A DNA stretch of 64,000 nt, from assembly GCA_033220425.1 (NCBI GenBank), contig CM065646.1, forward strand, positions 5,897,501 to 5,961,500, written 5' to 3'. Positions 45,262-55,356 of this stretch are shown in pieces; position 1 is the first letter of the stretch; every line of letters begins with the position of its first letter. The notes beneath the pieces were generated by a model that saw nothing but the letters and a program-made list of their open reading frames with translations, was not told the DNA's origin and searched no databases. The DNA is from Lepraria neglecta (Eukaryota; Ascomycota; Lecanoromycetes; Lecanorales; Stereocaulaceae). A program made the translations under genes and the position numbers.

Positions 45262-47208
45262 ATGGCTACAGACCTCCAGAAATCGATAGACTCGCCATCA
45301 TCCTCAGACACCGAGGTCGCAAAGGATACGCGAAATGTTGCCATGAAAGAGGATGCTGCAAACTATACCAAAGAAGAGAACTATGACAACATCGAATACC
45401 CTCCGCCCTGGAAATGGGAGAAATTCTTCATCGGGGGCTACAACCAAAGCAGGATGTTCAAGTTCAAGAAGCCCAAGAAAATGTATACGGCCATCAACCT
45501 CTTCGCCGGTGTGGCCATCATGTTTTATGGCTACGACCAGGGTGTCATGTCACAAGTCAACCTGAACGAAGACTATTGGAATCATATGGGCATCAATCCC
45601 ATTACGGGAAATCAGAGAAATACCGCTGCTGAGGGCGGTATCGTCTCGGTATACTACGGAGGTACTCTTATTGGAGCCCTCATTGCCGGATCGCTGGCCG
45701 ATCGTGCTGGTCGTATCAAAGCTGTTGTCTTTGGGTCTATGTGGGCTTTGCTGGGTGCCGTTCTCCAAGCTTCTGCACAAAACATCACTTGGATGTGCTG
45801 CGCTCGCGTCATTGCTGGAGTTGGTGTGGGTGCTATTGACTGCGTCATTCCTGTGTGGTCTGCGGAAGTCAGTAGTCATTCTGCTCGAGGCGCTTTCTTA
45901 GCAATAGAGTTCTTTATGGTATGTAACTCGTTTCCCACCCACTGAGTGCTGGCTGATGTGGATAGAACATCGGCGGCCTCGCTTTGGCTTACTGGATCGA
46001 GTACTTTGCTTATCTCAATCCTAACATGTCCATGGCTTGGAGGACTCCACTCGCCCTCCAGATTATCTTCATCATTGTTATCGGGGTTGGCATCAACTTC
46101 TTCCCAGAATCACCTCGTTGGCTCATGAAGGTCGGCCGTGAGCAGGAAGCGCGGCATGTCTTGCAAGCTACCCGAGACAGTGATGTGGAATATGAGCTGA
46201 AGGGCATCAAAAACGTTGTGAAATTCGAGTTGGAAACCTCTACGGCCAACCATTATTGGGCCATGCTATTCCCCAAGGACAAGTATGCAAGGCAGCTTCG
46301 ATGGAGAGTTGTGCTTGCGGTATGGCTCCAAATTATGCAAGAACTGGTGGGAATTGGTGTCATCACGGTCTACGCAGTAGATCTGTTCCAGGACGCAGGG
46401 TTCGGTCTCCAATTGAGCAAGCTTCTTGCCGGTTTCAACAATCTCAGTTACATGTTCTCGGTCATCTTCGCTGTCATCACCCTGGATAGATATGGACGTC
46501 GAGGTGAGCTATTGCAACTCTGAGCCCATCTTTGCATTTGTACTAACGGCCCAAAAAGCTACCATGGTTTGGGGAGCGGTCGGCATGGCTCTCATCCTCT
46601 TGATCGCTGGTATACTCGACAAATTTGCACAAACAAAAGGGCCAAACCAGCGAGCATACGGTGCTGGTGTTGCCACCATGACCTTCCTCTATACGGCCAC
46701 TTTTGGCGCAACCTGGCTCACAACACCATGGCTCTACCCAACCGAGATCTTCCCTCTCAACGTCCGAGCAAAGGGAGGAGCCTGGTCCGTGGTCGGCTGG
46801 TCCATTGGCAACGGCATTATCACAATGATCACTCCCTTCCTTTTCCAAGCCATCAGCTACGGCACGCTGTTGTTACTCTTCGGCCTCAACATTTTCTGCT
46901 TGCCATTCGTCATACTCATGTATCCTGAGACTGCGGGTAGAAGTCTGGAGCAAATGGATACCTTCTTCGAGAACGGTGGTAGCTGGAATGTCTTCAAGAG
47001 TAGTCGCAACATGAGGGACGCTGGTATCGAGGACTGGAGGTGGACTAAGAAGATGAAGGAGGACGACTTTGAGGAGCTGGAACATGGGAGGAAAATGTCC
47101 ACTGCAGCGCGGAGTCCGGAAGAGGATGAGAAGGACGCGAGACAGAGCTGGAAGAAGAGACCTGCATACACCTTCAAACGCAAGGCGTCGAATGCTGGAC
47201 TTTTGTAA
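45262..47208 (+). CDS. MFS sugar porter (hexose-transporter type)
   Basis: Twelve-span plasma-membrane transporter of the sugar porter family. Exons 45262-45918, 45966-46503 and 46559-47208; 614 aa. Visible motifs: GYDQGVMSQVN in span 1, GSLADRAGRIKAV (the loop 2-3 motif), RVIAGVGVGAIDCVIPVWSA, PESPRWLMKVGREQEARHVL, LDRYGRR before the second intron, and PETAGRSLEQMD after the last span. The QIMQELVGIGVITVYAV segment is the span-7 region. A long polar N-terminus (~75 aa) and C-terminus (~100 aa) are cytosolic. Substrate (hexose, pentose or polyol) cannot be set from sequence alone. Confidence 0.93.
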
Positions 47209-47647
47209 CCAATATGATAACAAGCCCATCAAACTGCAGGATAATGAAGGGTTGGGAAAGGGGAATGAAAATGTGAAGGATTTCTTATTTGGGCTTGGTC
47301 TTAGACCGAACTTCTGCAGGCTTGATAGATTTCAGCGCCGGATAAATATAAATCACTCGCAAACCACATGAAATCATGTAACAACGTCATGCATGGTAAT
47401 CCGAGCTTTGTTCGGGTTGTTTGCTGCAGCAAGCAAGCATCCTTGCTTGTGCCTTGCAAGGCCCTTAACCCACCGAATCGGATCGGGGCTTACTGGCTTA
47501 AATTTGATCAATTTCCCGGGGGATTGCGATATAAAGCTCTGCTTATGCCTCACATGACACGTTGAATCTACGAGACTCTACTGGAATTGGCATTTTGCAT
47601 GATCACATCACTGACGCCTAAGAGCTCCCAGCCGGTGAAGAATAGCT
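47209..47647. other. Spacer between sugar porter and DUF7514 gene
   Basis: 3' UTR of the porter and promoter of the next gene. A TATA-like GATATAAA at 47528-47535 lies about 115 bp before the ATG. Confidence 0.4.
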
Positions 47648-49050
47648 ATGGGCAGCTCAGCTGTAGCTGCTCAGGAGTACTGGGGGTACCTCATCAACCC
47701 CGACAGGAGCCCGACCCCTGTATTTCAGCAGCTCCTACTCGGCGTCGCAAACTACATAGTACGCTTATCCTGTGCTATTATGTTTGGACATCGTTGACTG
47801 ACGGAGCTCCGCAATGGCAGAACAGACACGTTGCACCATGGGACACCAATTGTCTTACACCGACCAAGCTCGCATCATTCTACCGCTTAGTCGGCGGTGA
47901 CTACGACAGTCTTTTCTTCGATACAGAGGAAGCATCACTCTCCTTTATATACCAATCCCTAGGCTGCTTCCATACACTGGAGCCGGAAAGAGATCCTTAC
48001 ACAAGACCCAGTACTCCAGCCCTCACACCTCAAGGCTTCGTACGATGGCAGACCGTCCAGCTGCTGCTCGAACCAGGCGAGCACGTACCATTTCTACAGA
48101 ATGCAGTCAAGAGATTTGACCTGATAAACCCAGCCGATGGGGCGCCCTTCCCAAGCATACTGCCCAAGGAGACCCTCCCAGTTGAACCCGACGCAGACAT
48201 GATCGAGTGGTACGCGACTGTCTCTGAGAATCTTATGCTAGAAGCACAAGCATCTGCAGCGCGCGATCTTCCTCCTCGTCCTAAATTGGCTCTGAGCGAC
48301 TTTGACCTCGAAAGCTCCAGAGACTCTTCTGTGGACCCTCACTCCGTCATAGAAATGGCTGGGCCGCGCAATTCCTACCGTAATGCACCATTCGCCAATG
48401 GCAGACCTTCAGTGCATCTACCGCCCCAATACATGAACCCTCAATACACAAACGATGCGCCTTGGTCACCAGAACGTCGACGCAACAGCCTGCCCAACAA
48501 TAAAGCCTACCCAGCTTCATGGCCTCGTGACGGGCCTACCCCTACATCCACCAGATCTTTTCCCCAACTACCAATACGGAATACTCGTCCTCATCACCAC
48601 CATCGAGCCCCCAGCGACCTCTCCACCATCAGCACCTCTACGGATGACTCCTCGAGCATCACGACCAGCTCCGCCTCCGTGAGTCCAGTCCGCTACCACG
48701 CCCAACTACACCCTCCTACGTCGCCAGGGGCCTTTCGGCGCTCGACACACTTCCCTCCACAGCGTCCTGCATCACACCCTCAAGAATTCCTGGCACACCA
48801 GCGGCAGCCTTCCGGCGAGTATAAGACGAAAAGCGTGAGGTGGCAGGACATAGACAATGTGTATGATGGGCCTAGATTTAACACACCGAACTACCGTGGC
48901 CAGGACAACAGGAGCGCGAGTGCAAGTACAAGGGGTGTAAGACTTGGAGACAACTCATGGGATGAGAGGGAGAGGGGAAGAGGGAGGTCTGCTGGTCCTG
49001 TGACTGGTGTGGGTGGGAGGGGATATCCTGATAGGACCAGATGGAGATGA
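47648..49050 (+). CDS. DUF7514-domain protein with long disordered tail
   Basis: Exon 1 is 47648-47758 (MGSSAVAAQEYWGYLINPDR...), exon 2 47821-49050, intron 62 nt (GTACGC...GGCAG); 446 aa. I chose the ATG at 47648 because this frame reads the family opening YWGYLINP...TPVFQQLLLGVANYI and splices in phase to PWDTNCLTPTKLASFYRLVG. The domain continues GDYDSLFFDTEEASLSFIYQ and LTPQGFVRWQTVQLLLEP to FLQNAVKRFDLINP (~residue 150). The rest is Ser/Pro/Arg-rich and disordered, ending in GRGYPDRTRWR. The longer upstream frame (from 47587) is not used. Function of the family is unknown. Confidence 0.87.
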
Positions 49051-49920
49051 GTCAGAGTCGAAGCAAACATTTAGGCGTTGAGGAGGTCTTTGGTTCTCGG
49101 ATATACCCTTGGTGCTGTATATTCTTTCACTGGGCTGGATTCAGGGACGATCTTTGATGGCATTTGAGGATTCGGAGTAGCATATTACGCCATCAGGCTG
49201 GCGTCATCTGTTTCCATGGCGCATACATAGATCTCTGCACCATTGCACACTTTCTAAATACTCTGCTTAGGTAGTTTTACATTCAATTGCATATCTCTGC
49301 TCCTCTGGATAGAACACAATACACGTATAGCAGCGAAGTGATTGACGACTACCTATTCAATGTTTCAACACTCGTCTCCCTCCGGCTAAATGCTTCCTTC
49401 TCTTACAACTTCGATTCCTCAAAAACTAGCACACCTAGTGATAGCGTACCAAATCAAGGGAAGTCTTAAGGAAGCATGCCCCTACCATCTATCAAAGAGT
49501 GTTCGTAAGTGCTAGTAATGGGTTTGTGTCCCGTCGGGCCTTCCTCCGGTAGCTTTTGACCAACTTTTCCTGCTCGACCTTCCTGCGAAAATCAACCTTC
49601 AACAATGATTCCTACGTTCCGTTCTTGCCGTTTTAGTCTGCTTGCATTGACTAATTTGTAGTTATCCTGGCCTCGTCTCGTCTCAAATCGTGTTCTGCAT
49701 GCTCTTAAGAATGAGCAAGCATCCACTGCATTCTCCCGCTATACACACATACAGCCCTTGCTTTTGAGAAGCAACAAGATCGTTCCTGTCTACAAGCAAA
49801 GTACCAAGTTGCTACACATATTTAATAATTCAAGGCTGCCCGCTAGAGGGATCAGTTCACGAAGCGTATTGGGCAAGCTTTGAGAGGCTACATCAGGGAA
49901 CGAACGACGAGCATCACACC
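49051..49920. other. Intergenic region
   Basis: No gene supported; holds the DUF7514 gene terminator and the next promoter. Confidence 0.45.
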
Positions 49921-50866
49921 ATGACAGAGTCAAAAGCAGAAGACTTGCTTCCATACTGGCTCATCAACGTTCCCGAAGACCAGAGGCCAGAAAAGTGCCC
50001 GGAGTTCCTCCTCGACATCTCCGACAGAAATAAAGCTATCGTCAGCGTTCCGGAAAACGAGTTTCATCGTCTCACGTGGATGGAGGTGCAGGAGATCGTC
50101 CGTATATCATTGCTTAGCCCACAGCCACGAGAGGCGGTTGGAATGTAGCTGACTTCACTCAAGGGACCAATCGAATTGACGAATTCCGGCGCGCCCCACT
50201 GGATCACAGAAGGTATCTCGCCTTTATGGCCCAGCTCAAGAAGGAGCATGGTTCCGTTATGGATTTCATACGGGAGAAGCGTGTTAAGTGGACGGATGTT
50301 GAGCCTTCGGAAGCTGCTGCTTTTCTGGAACCGAGTATGTAAACGGCTCTAACCATCCTGGTTCTCTACTATTGGCTCTGCCAAAGGCTCCGTAGAGTCA
50401 CTAACATTTTAGAGTAGCCGACTACAAGATCCTCTACAATGACTGGCCCTACGGTATCGACGAGAAGATCGTGCACTTAGTCGTCTGGACGAAATTCGTC
50501 CTTGAAGATGACCCGGAGACTAATGATCTGACACCGAAAATGAGGAAGGAGATTGATGAGTATGTTGATAAAACATTTCGTACAAGGGTACCATCAGATA
50601 ACGTGAGCCAACTTCTGGTCTTTCTGGTCCTTCTGCTCAGCACGTTACCTTGACTCACCTGCCAATTCTCAAGTTTTACATGATAGACAGCCAGCGCTGA
50701 TCCTTAACAGATCATTTGGTTCAAGAATTGGGGTTCTCTGAAATCGATCAAGGCTATGGAGCATTTCCACGTCATGTTGAATGATCCTGATATAGACTTC
50801 ATTAAGGAGATCACGAATGGGGATGTCGCTGTGAGCGCTTGCCTTCCTGATAAGGCTACTCTGTAA
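49921..50866 (+). CDS. N-acetylglucosamine-induced protein 1 homologue (DUF3605)
   Basis: Exons 49921-50101, 50164-50334, 50418-50602 and 50711-50866; 230 aa, each join in phase with GT-AG. Conserved stretches: LPYWLINVPEDQRPEKCPEF, FHRLTWMEVQEIV joining RTNRIDEF, LKKEHGSVMDFIREKRVKWT, YKILYNDWPYGIDEKIVHLV, DPETNDLTPKMRKEIDEYVD and WFKNWGSLKSI...EHFHVML. These are the hallmarks of the DUF3605 family, known in Candida as N-acetylglucosamine-induced protein 1. It is cytosolic and its biochemical role is not established. The C-terminal ~12 residues differ from the family end. Confidence 0.9.
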
Positions 50867-52017
50867 CATTCCGGGCTCTCATATCTAAGAAAGTCGCACA
50901 TGAACGTTTCACACGCTATGAATTTATTTATCTACTAGAGCCTTTCCCAAATCTTGCTGAGAACTTCTGATTTGCTGGGCGCGCGGATAGGGCTGAAATT
51001 AGCCTATCAGCGGGATCAGCAAATACCGCCCGCTGATTGGTCGATTTAAGCGCATTCAGCAACTCCGGCAACAGCATCAGCAGGATCAGCAGCATTCAGC
51101 AAATCACGTGATTGCTGACTAAGCAAAAGGTTGATTTTCTATGATTGTCGCCATCGACGGCAGCGACTCCCCCCGGAGTATCATCAAGACCAGCTGAACA
51201 CGGACCCCGGAATCGTGCGATTGGGCCCAAATTCTAGCGGAGTGGCGCTCGTAACTCTGGGGGTTTAGTTATGGTGTCGCAGTGTCGCAATCATTGCGCG
51301 CCGGTCGTATAACTTCGGGGGATAAATTTTGGGGCTGCTTGGGGCTTAAAGTTACTAACAGTAACTCGGAGTTGCTGATCCTGCTGATTTCTCGGCCCGT
51401 GGGATGTAGACCCTGATTTGGCTGCGGCCTGCTGATAGCGCCGAACTAGCTGTGACGCTAATAACAGAAACTTTTGGGATGACTAGCTATCTGTCGAACT
51501 TCGTGCTGTTCAAGATCAGTCGGAAGCAAAGAAGTTTCTGCTCCGTGGAACTGAAGTAGATGGTGTTTCAGCTCCAATAATTGTAGAAAAGACGCAGGTC
51601 CGGCTCAAGATGAGCAGGAAGTGACACGACTGTGCAAGAAACAATACACCAACGCAATTTGGACTGATTTTTGGTGGGTTGTAACTTGGCTGAATTTTTT
51701 AGCTGAGACTTGCTACTAAAGTTTTTTTGTGCTTAGCTAAAGCAAGTGTCTGTTTCCTCTGAATGCCTAGAAATCAAAAGCTCAAAAGCCGCCGGATCTG
51801 CAAATTCCAATGCTCCGATTCCACAGAACCTCGAGATCTTGGACAGCATAAATTAAAAATCAGGATCTACCCACTTTGTTCAAACATTACTGACGGCCAT
51901 AGGTCTGTACCGTGTGTTCAGCACCCCGCGACTTCAGGGGGTTCCCCGCCAGCAGCCCAATCTAATTAACAGCCAATTATCAATCTGCAGGACTGTCATC
52001 CCATATCACGGGACAGA
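50867..52017. other. Intergenic region with an inverted-repeat patch
   Basis: No gene. The part 50990-51440 has repeated GATCAGCA/TGCTGATC words (see the repeat entry); the remainder looks featureless. Confidence 0.45.
50990..51440. repeat. Inverted-repeat patch built on GCTGATCCTGCTGA words
   Basis: ATCAGCAGGATCAGCA at 51076-51091 recurs exactly as its reverse complement at 51373-51388, 281 bp apart. A related copy (ATCAGCGGGATCAGCA) is at about 51007-51022. GC-rich, AT-rich and GTAACT/AGTTAC words mirror each other around the centre. The layout could be a short non-autonomous DNA transposon; no terminal duplication was found. Confidence 0.45.
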
Positions 52018-52956
52018 ATGCCTCCAGCAACAGAGCTACGTCGATCTCGGAGACTCTGGGAGATGAGGGACAAGACAGCCTTTCACTTTCTTACCTTGCC
52101 AGTGGAGATTCGACTCATGATCTATCGCCTTCTTCTCGTTATGATTGACCCATACGCCTTCAAGAGGCACGACCCGCACAGCATCTTTGTCTCCGATATG
52201 AGACTGGATATATATGAGCGGAATAGGGGACCGAGACCGAAATGGGACACCTTCGATCGTCGAACTATATATCAGCCGATACGCCGCCCGCCACCACTCG
52301 GACCTCGAGATCTTTCGTTGCCTATACCTACGGCAACGTATACTATGAGGAAGAAAGTGACTACCAGAAACTCCGGTTTACACTCGTTAGCAGAAGGAAT
52401 GGGAATTCTAGGCGTAAACCGACAAATTTGCAATGAAGCCGCACCAATCCTGTATGGGGGGAACATATGGGTTTTCCACTCCATGAACGCCGTTATTCCG
52501 TTTCTGGAGGATCGAAAAGAACACTGGCTACATTTCAGGCATCTGAAATTCGAGCTGCTGTTACATTTCAGGCGCAAAGACACCGAAACTTATCAGCTGT
52601 GGATCCGAGTATTTCATCAGATCGCCAACTCACCATCCTTCAAGCTCAAACACCTGACTCTCGATATATATGATCCCCCGTTTACCCTTTTGTCACGGCA
52701 TTCAACGATACGGGCGCACAGTTCGGGAAGGATTCGTAGCCTAGATCTCGATCATCTTGACATCAAGCCAATGGATTGGATGCATAGCCTTAGCGATATC
52801 CAGAGCCTTGATTCTCTCAAGGTCCAACTTTTCATAGGTGACCCTGGATTGATAGGACGAGGCACCGAGGTTGCGAAGGCAATAGCTGCGAGCTGGAAGA
52901 GAAATCACCCTAGGCTGTTCGACATGGCCAAGCGTACAACTCTGACTTCGCACTGA
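52018..52956 (+). CDS. F-box-like / 2EXR-domain protein
   Basis: Single 312-residue frame. The opening FHFLTLPVEIRLMIYRLLLV fits the L-P-x-E-I-R-x-x-I-Y motif of fungal 2EXR/F-box-like proteins. Then follow GILGVNRQICNEAAPILYGG and WVFHSMNAVIPFLEDRKEHW, the usual order of this family, and a leucine-patterned region to the end. Such proteins are highly duplicated in plant-associated and soil ascomycetes; function is mostly unknown. It has a decayed relative just downstream (53453-54196) on the same strand, so a tandem duplication is likely. Confidence 0.8.
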   Translation: MPPATELRRSRRLWEMRDKTAFHFLTLPVEIRLMIYRLLLVMIDPYAFKRHDPHSIFVSDMRLDIYERNRGPRPKWDTFDRRTIYQPIRRPPPLGPRDLSLPIPTATYTMRKKVTTRNSGLHSLAEGMGILGVNRQICNEAAPILYGGNIWVFHSMNAVIPFLEDRKEHWLHFRHLKFELLLHFRRKDTETYQLWIRVFHQIANSPSFKLKHLTLDIYDPPFTLLSRHSTIRAHSSGRIRSLDLDHLDIKPMDWMHSLSDIQSLDSLKVQLFIGDPGLIGRGTEVAKAIAASWKRNHPRLFDMAKRTTLTSH

Positions 52957-53452
52957 CTTCGCCAGTCACCTAACGTGGTAAGGTAGATGGATGGAAGACT
53001 TCGCTAAAATGCAGCCGGGGGCTTGAATGTGGTCTCTCGGCATTCTATGTGCAAATGAATGATTTTGTCAATGTTAATTTTTTGACTGTTCTATGTTCCT
53101 ACACGGGTGTTAAGGTCATTCCGGTTCTTTTTCCTCTCCCTGAATGGGTGAACCTCTGTAAGCAAAGGTGGGGTTGAATCCCTAACAATAATAGCTCACT
53201 ACCAGCTTCTCTCACGGTACCAAATACGATCTCAGTGGGTGCTAATTTGCTCAAAAGCTACCAGAAGCTGCAAATTTGGGCTATGAAACCCCTCAAACCC
53301 TCAAGCTTGGATGAGGCAATCCTGCCTTCGAAATTTGACTGCTCAAGTAAAACCCAATGCATACTTTCTTGTCTTCTGAGAAGGAAATCCACCATCCCCT
53401 TGCCATAAGACAAAATACCTTCAAAACTTGATCAACCTCCTCGATTCCAAAG
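52957..53452. other. Spacer between the tandem F-box-like copies
   Basis: No gene supported. Confidence 0.45.
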
Positions 53453-54196
53453 ATGAATTCAGACACCATGCCTGAAGCACCGTCCCCATTCCTCGCCCTC
53501 CCAGCGGAGCTTCGGATCAAGAAACGTCGCTACGTTCTCATCTCCAACCGCGATGAACTATGCAGTGTGGTAATAAACGAACTGGAAGTGTACAAATTCA
53601 AGGAGGCATTAGCCGCAGACACTGTCGCGCATCGAACTTAATACCAGCTGAGGCACAATTCACTCCAGTCCTTTCCGGACCCTACTTTAAAGACGACATA
53701 TACCATGACAACGTGGGATCACCCATTACACGATCTAAGAGTTGGGATTCTGGCCGTGAATCGTCAGCTCCGGAACGAAGCTGGACCGATATTCTACTCC
53801 GAAAACACTTGGTTATTCCGGTCTATGAGCGCTGTTCTGCCATTCCTGAACGACCGAAAGGGGTGTTGGCCAAGTCTCAAGAGCCTAACATTCTGCCTTT
53901 ACCTCAACAGCCTCAACACGAATAATCCCCACAACGAAGTTTATGAAGAGTGGATCCAAATATTTCAACACGTTGCCGACTGCCCATCCCTAAACCCAAA
54001 GCACTTGACACTCGCTATCGACGATGACCCCTGGGACATGGCCACGGGTCGATTCTGTATACTAGGTCGCTGTCTAGACAGCAAGATGATGGCTTGGCTA
54101 TCCGTCGTTCGCGAGATCCAGAGCCTGGACTTACTCATGATCGAATTTATCGTCAGCCACTGGTACAATCGTGATGAAGATCTGTTGTGTTTCTGA
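53453..54196 (+). pseudogene. Decayed tandem copy of the F-box-like gene
   Basis: Starts MNSDTMPEAPSPFLALPAEL and keeps the L-P-x-E-L-R start, but the helix after it is degraded (RIKKRRYVLIS where the intact copy has RLMIYRLLLVM). The frame meets a TAA at 53639-53641, then continues in the same frame through GILAVNRQLRNEAGPIFYSE and WLFRSMSAVLPFLNDRKGCW to the stop at 54194-54196. These match GILGVNRQICNEAAPILYGG and WVFHSMNAVIPFLEDRKEHW of the intact copy. About 30 residues present in the intact protein between the two blocks are missing. TAA could come from CAA by a CpA-to-TpA step. An ATG at 53705 could still give a 163-residue product. Confidence 0.65.
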
Positions 54197-54512
54197 TTTG
54201 GGGGCCTGCAAACTGCGAGGTGGGTAATGGGCGCGAGCTGAAATATGGACTGATTTAGCACCCTCGATGAGCGAGCCGGATTGGGCTGGGAATTTGTCTG
54301 CGTGTTTTGGCGAAGCGGTTCCTGCACACTTGACGCGAAGGATCATATAGTCTCTGCTCAGTCGAGTAACTATCGTGGGTGTCTCAAGAAGATGGGTGGG
54401 TACGATTCTTTCGTCAATAGACGCGGTGGCGATTCTTGTTGAGCACAACTCTTCGAGACCTCCCTACCATTGACACACAGTATCAAATTCCTACGCTCGT
54501 CAAGACTCAAGA
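54197..54512. other. Short spacer
   Basis: 316 bp with no supported gene. Confidence 0.4.
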
Positions 54513-55162
54513 ATGTACAACTTCAGGCTCTATTTCTTATTACTACTCCAATACTGCGCAACTACAACCTTCGCAGCACCAACGTCAAATACACTCGGCC
54601 TGACACTCTTCCAGCCCACCCGCAGCACAATCTGCAAGTAATAGCACCTACATACCCACCAACCTCGTACCTCTTTCACCCGTCACCCCTATCAGAAACA
54701 ATCCCCTACCCCATCCCCTCCAGCACCATAACCCCTCCTGCTAAGCCCCCGCCCCCAAAAACCCCGCCCCATCCCGCCCTCCGACCTCCACAAATGCCTC
54801 TGCACCACCGCAACGCGCGCCCGAGATCACATCAGCCAACACGGCGATGACCCATTAGCAGATTCCCATGATCCCTTTACGACTGATGCGGGTCCAGATC
54901 AAGATACTAATTGCAAGTTTGCGGTCCGGAGCTGGCACGTTATGACGCCGCAGGGGCGGGTCACGTATTTGACGTATCGTGTTGTGTATACGGTTTTGAG
55001 GGGATTATGCTGTTTCCTGAGCCGCATTGTTGGTTTATTTCTTTCACGGTGAGGGATGAGGGGAGGGGGATTACTGTTGGGGTGGGGAGTGTTGGTACTG
55101 CGTATAGACAGGAACGAATTGATTTGCCTGAGAGCCATGTGGAGAAACAGTGCTGGGCATGA
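54513..55162 (+). pseudogene. Possible small secreted protein, broken or unresolved exons
   Basis: An ATG at 54513 opens MYNFRLYFLLLLQYCATTTF, a good signal peptide with an Ala-x-Ala-like site, and stops at 54639-54641. A GTAATA inside the stop-proximal codons may be a donor. After a Pro-rich stretch another frame reads CKFAVRSWHVMTPQGRVTYL, and a third (to 55162) CWFISFTVRDEGRGITVGVG. The parts would make a ~150-residue secreted protein with a few Cys, but I cannot join them in one frame. It is either a relic or a gene with splice sites I misread. Confidence 0.3.
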
Positions 55163-55356
55163 GCAAGAACAAACAGCCACGAACACCAACAATCCAGTTA
55201 GTCCCGCGAAACGGTGGCTTTGAAAGAAGAAATCTTCACACTAGAGCTAGTAACAGCGATATCCATTTAAATAAGCACAGTGGTATCAACACGCTGTTAA
55301 AAACATCAAAGCAATGGCTCGCTTTCCTCCAACTCCACGCCCAGCTGGCAGCGCAA

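Noticed and set aside
47587-47647. Longer N-terminus for the DUF7514 protein
   Set aside because: That frame misses the conserved YWGYLINP opening, which is restored by starting at 47648 and splicing 47759-47820.
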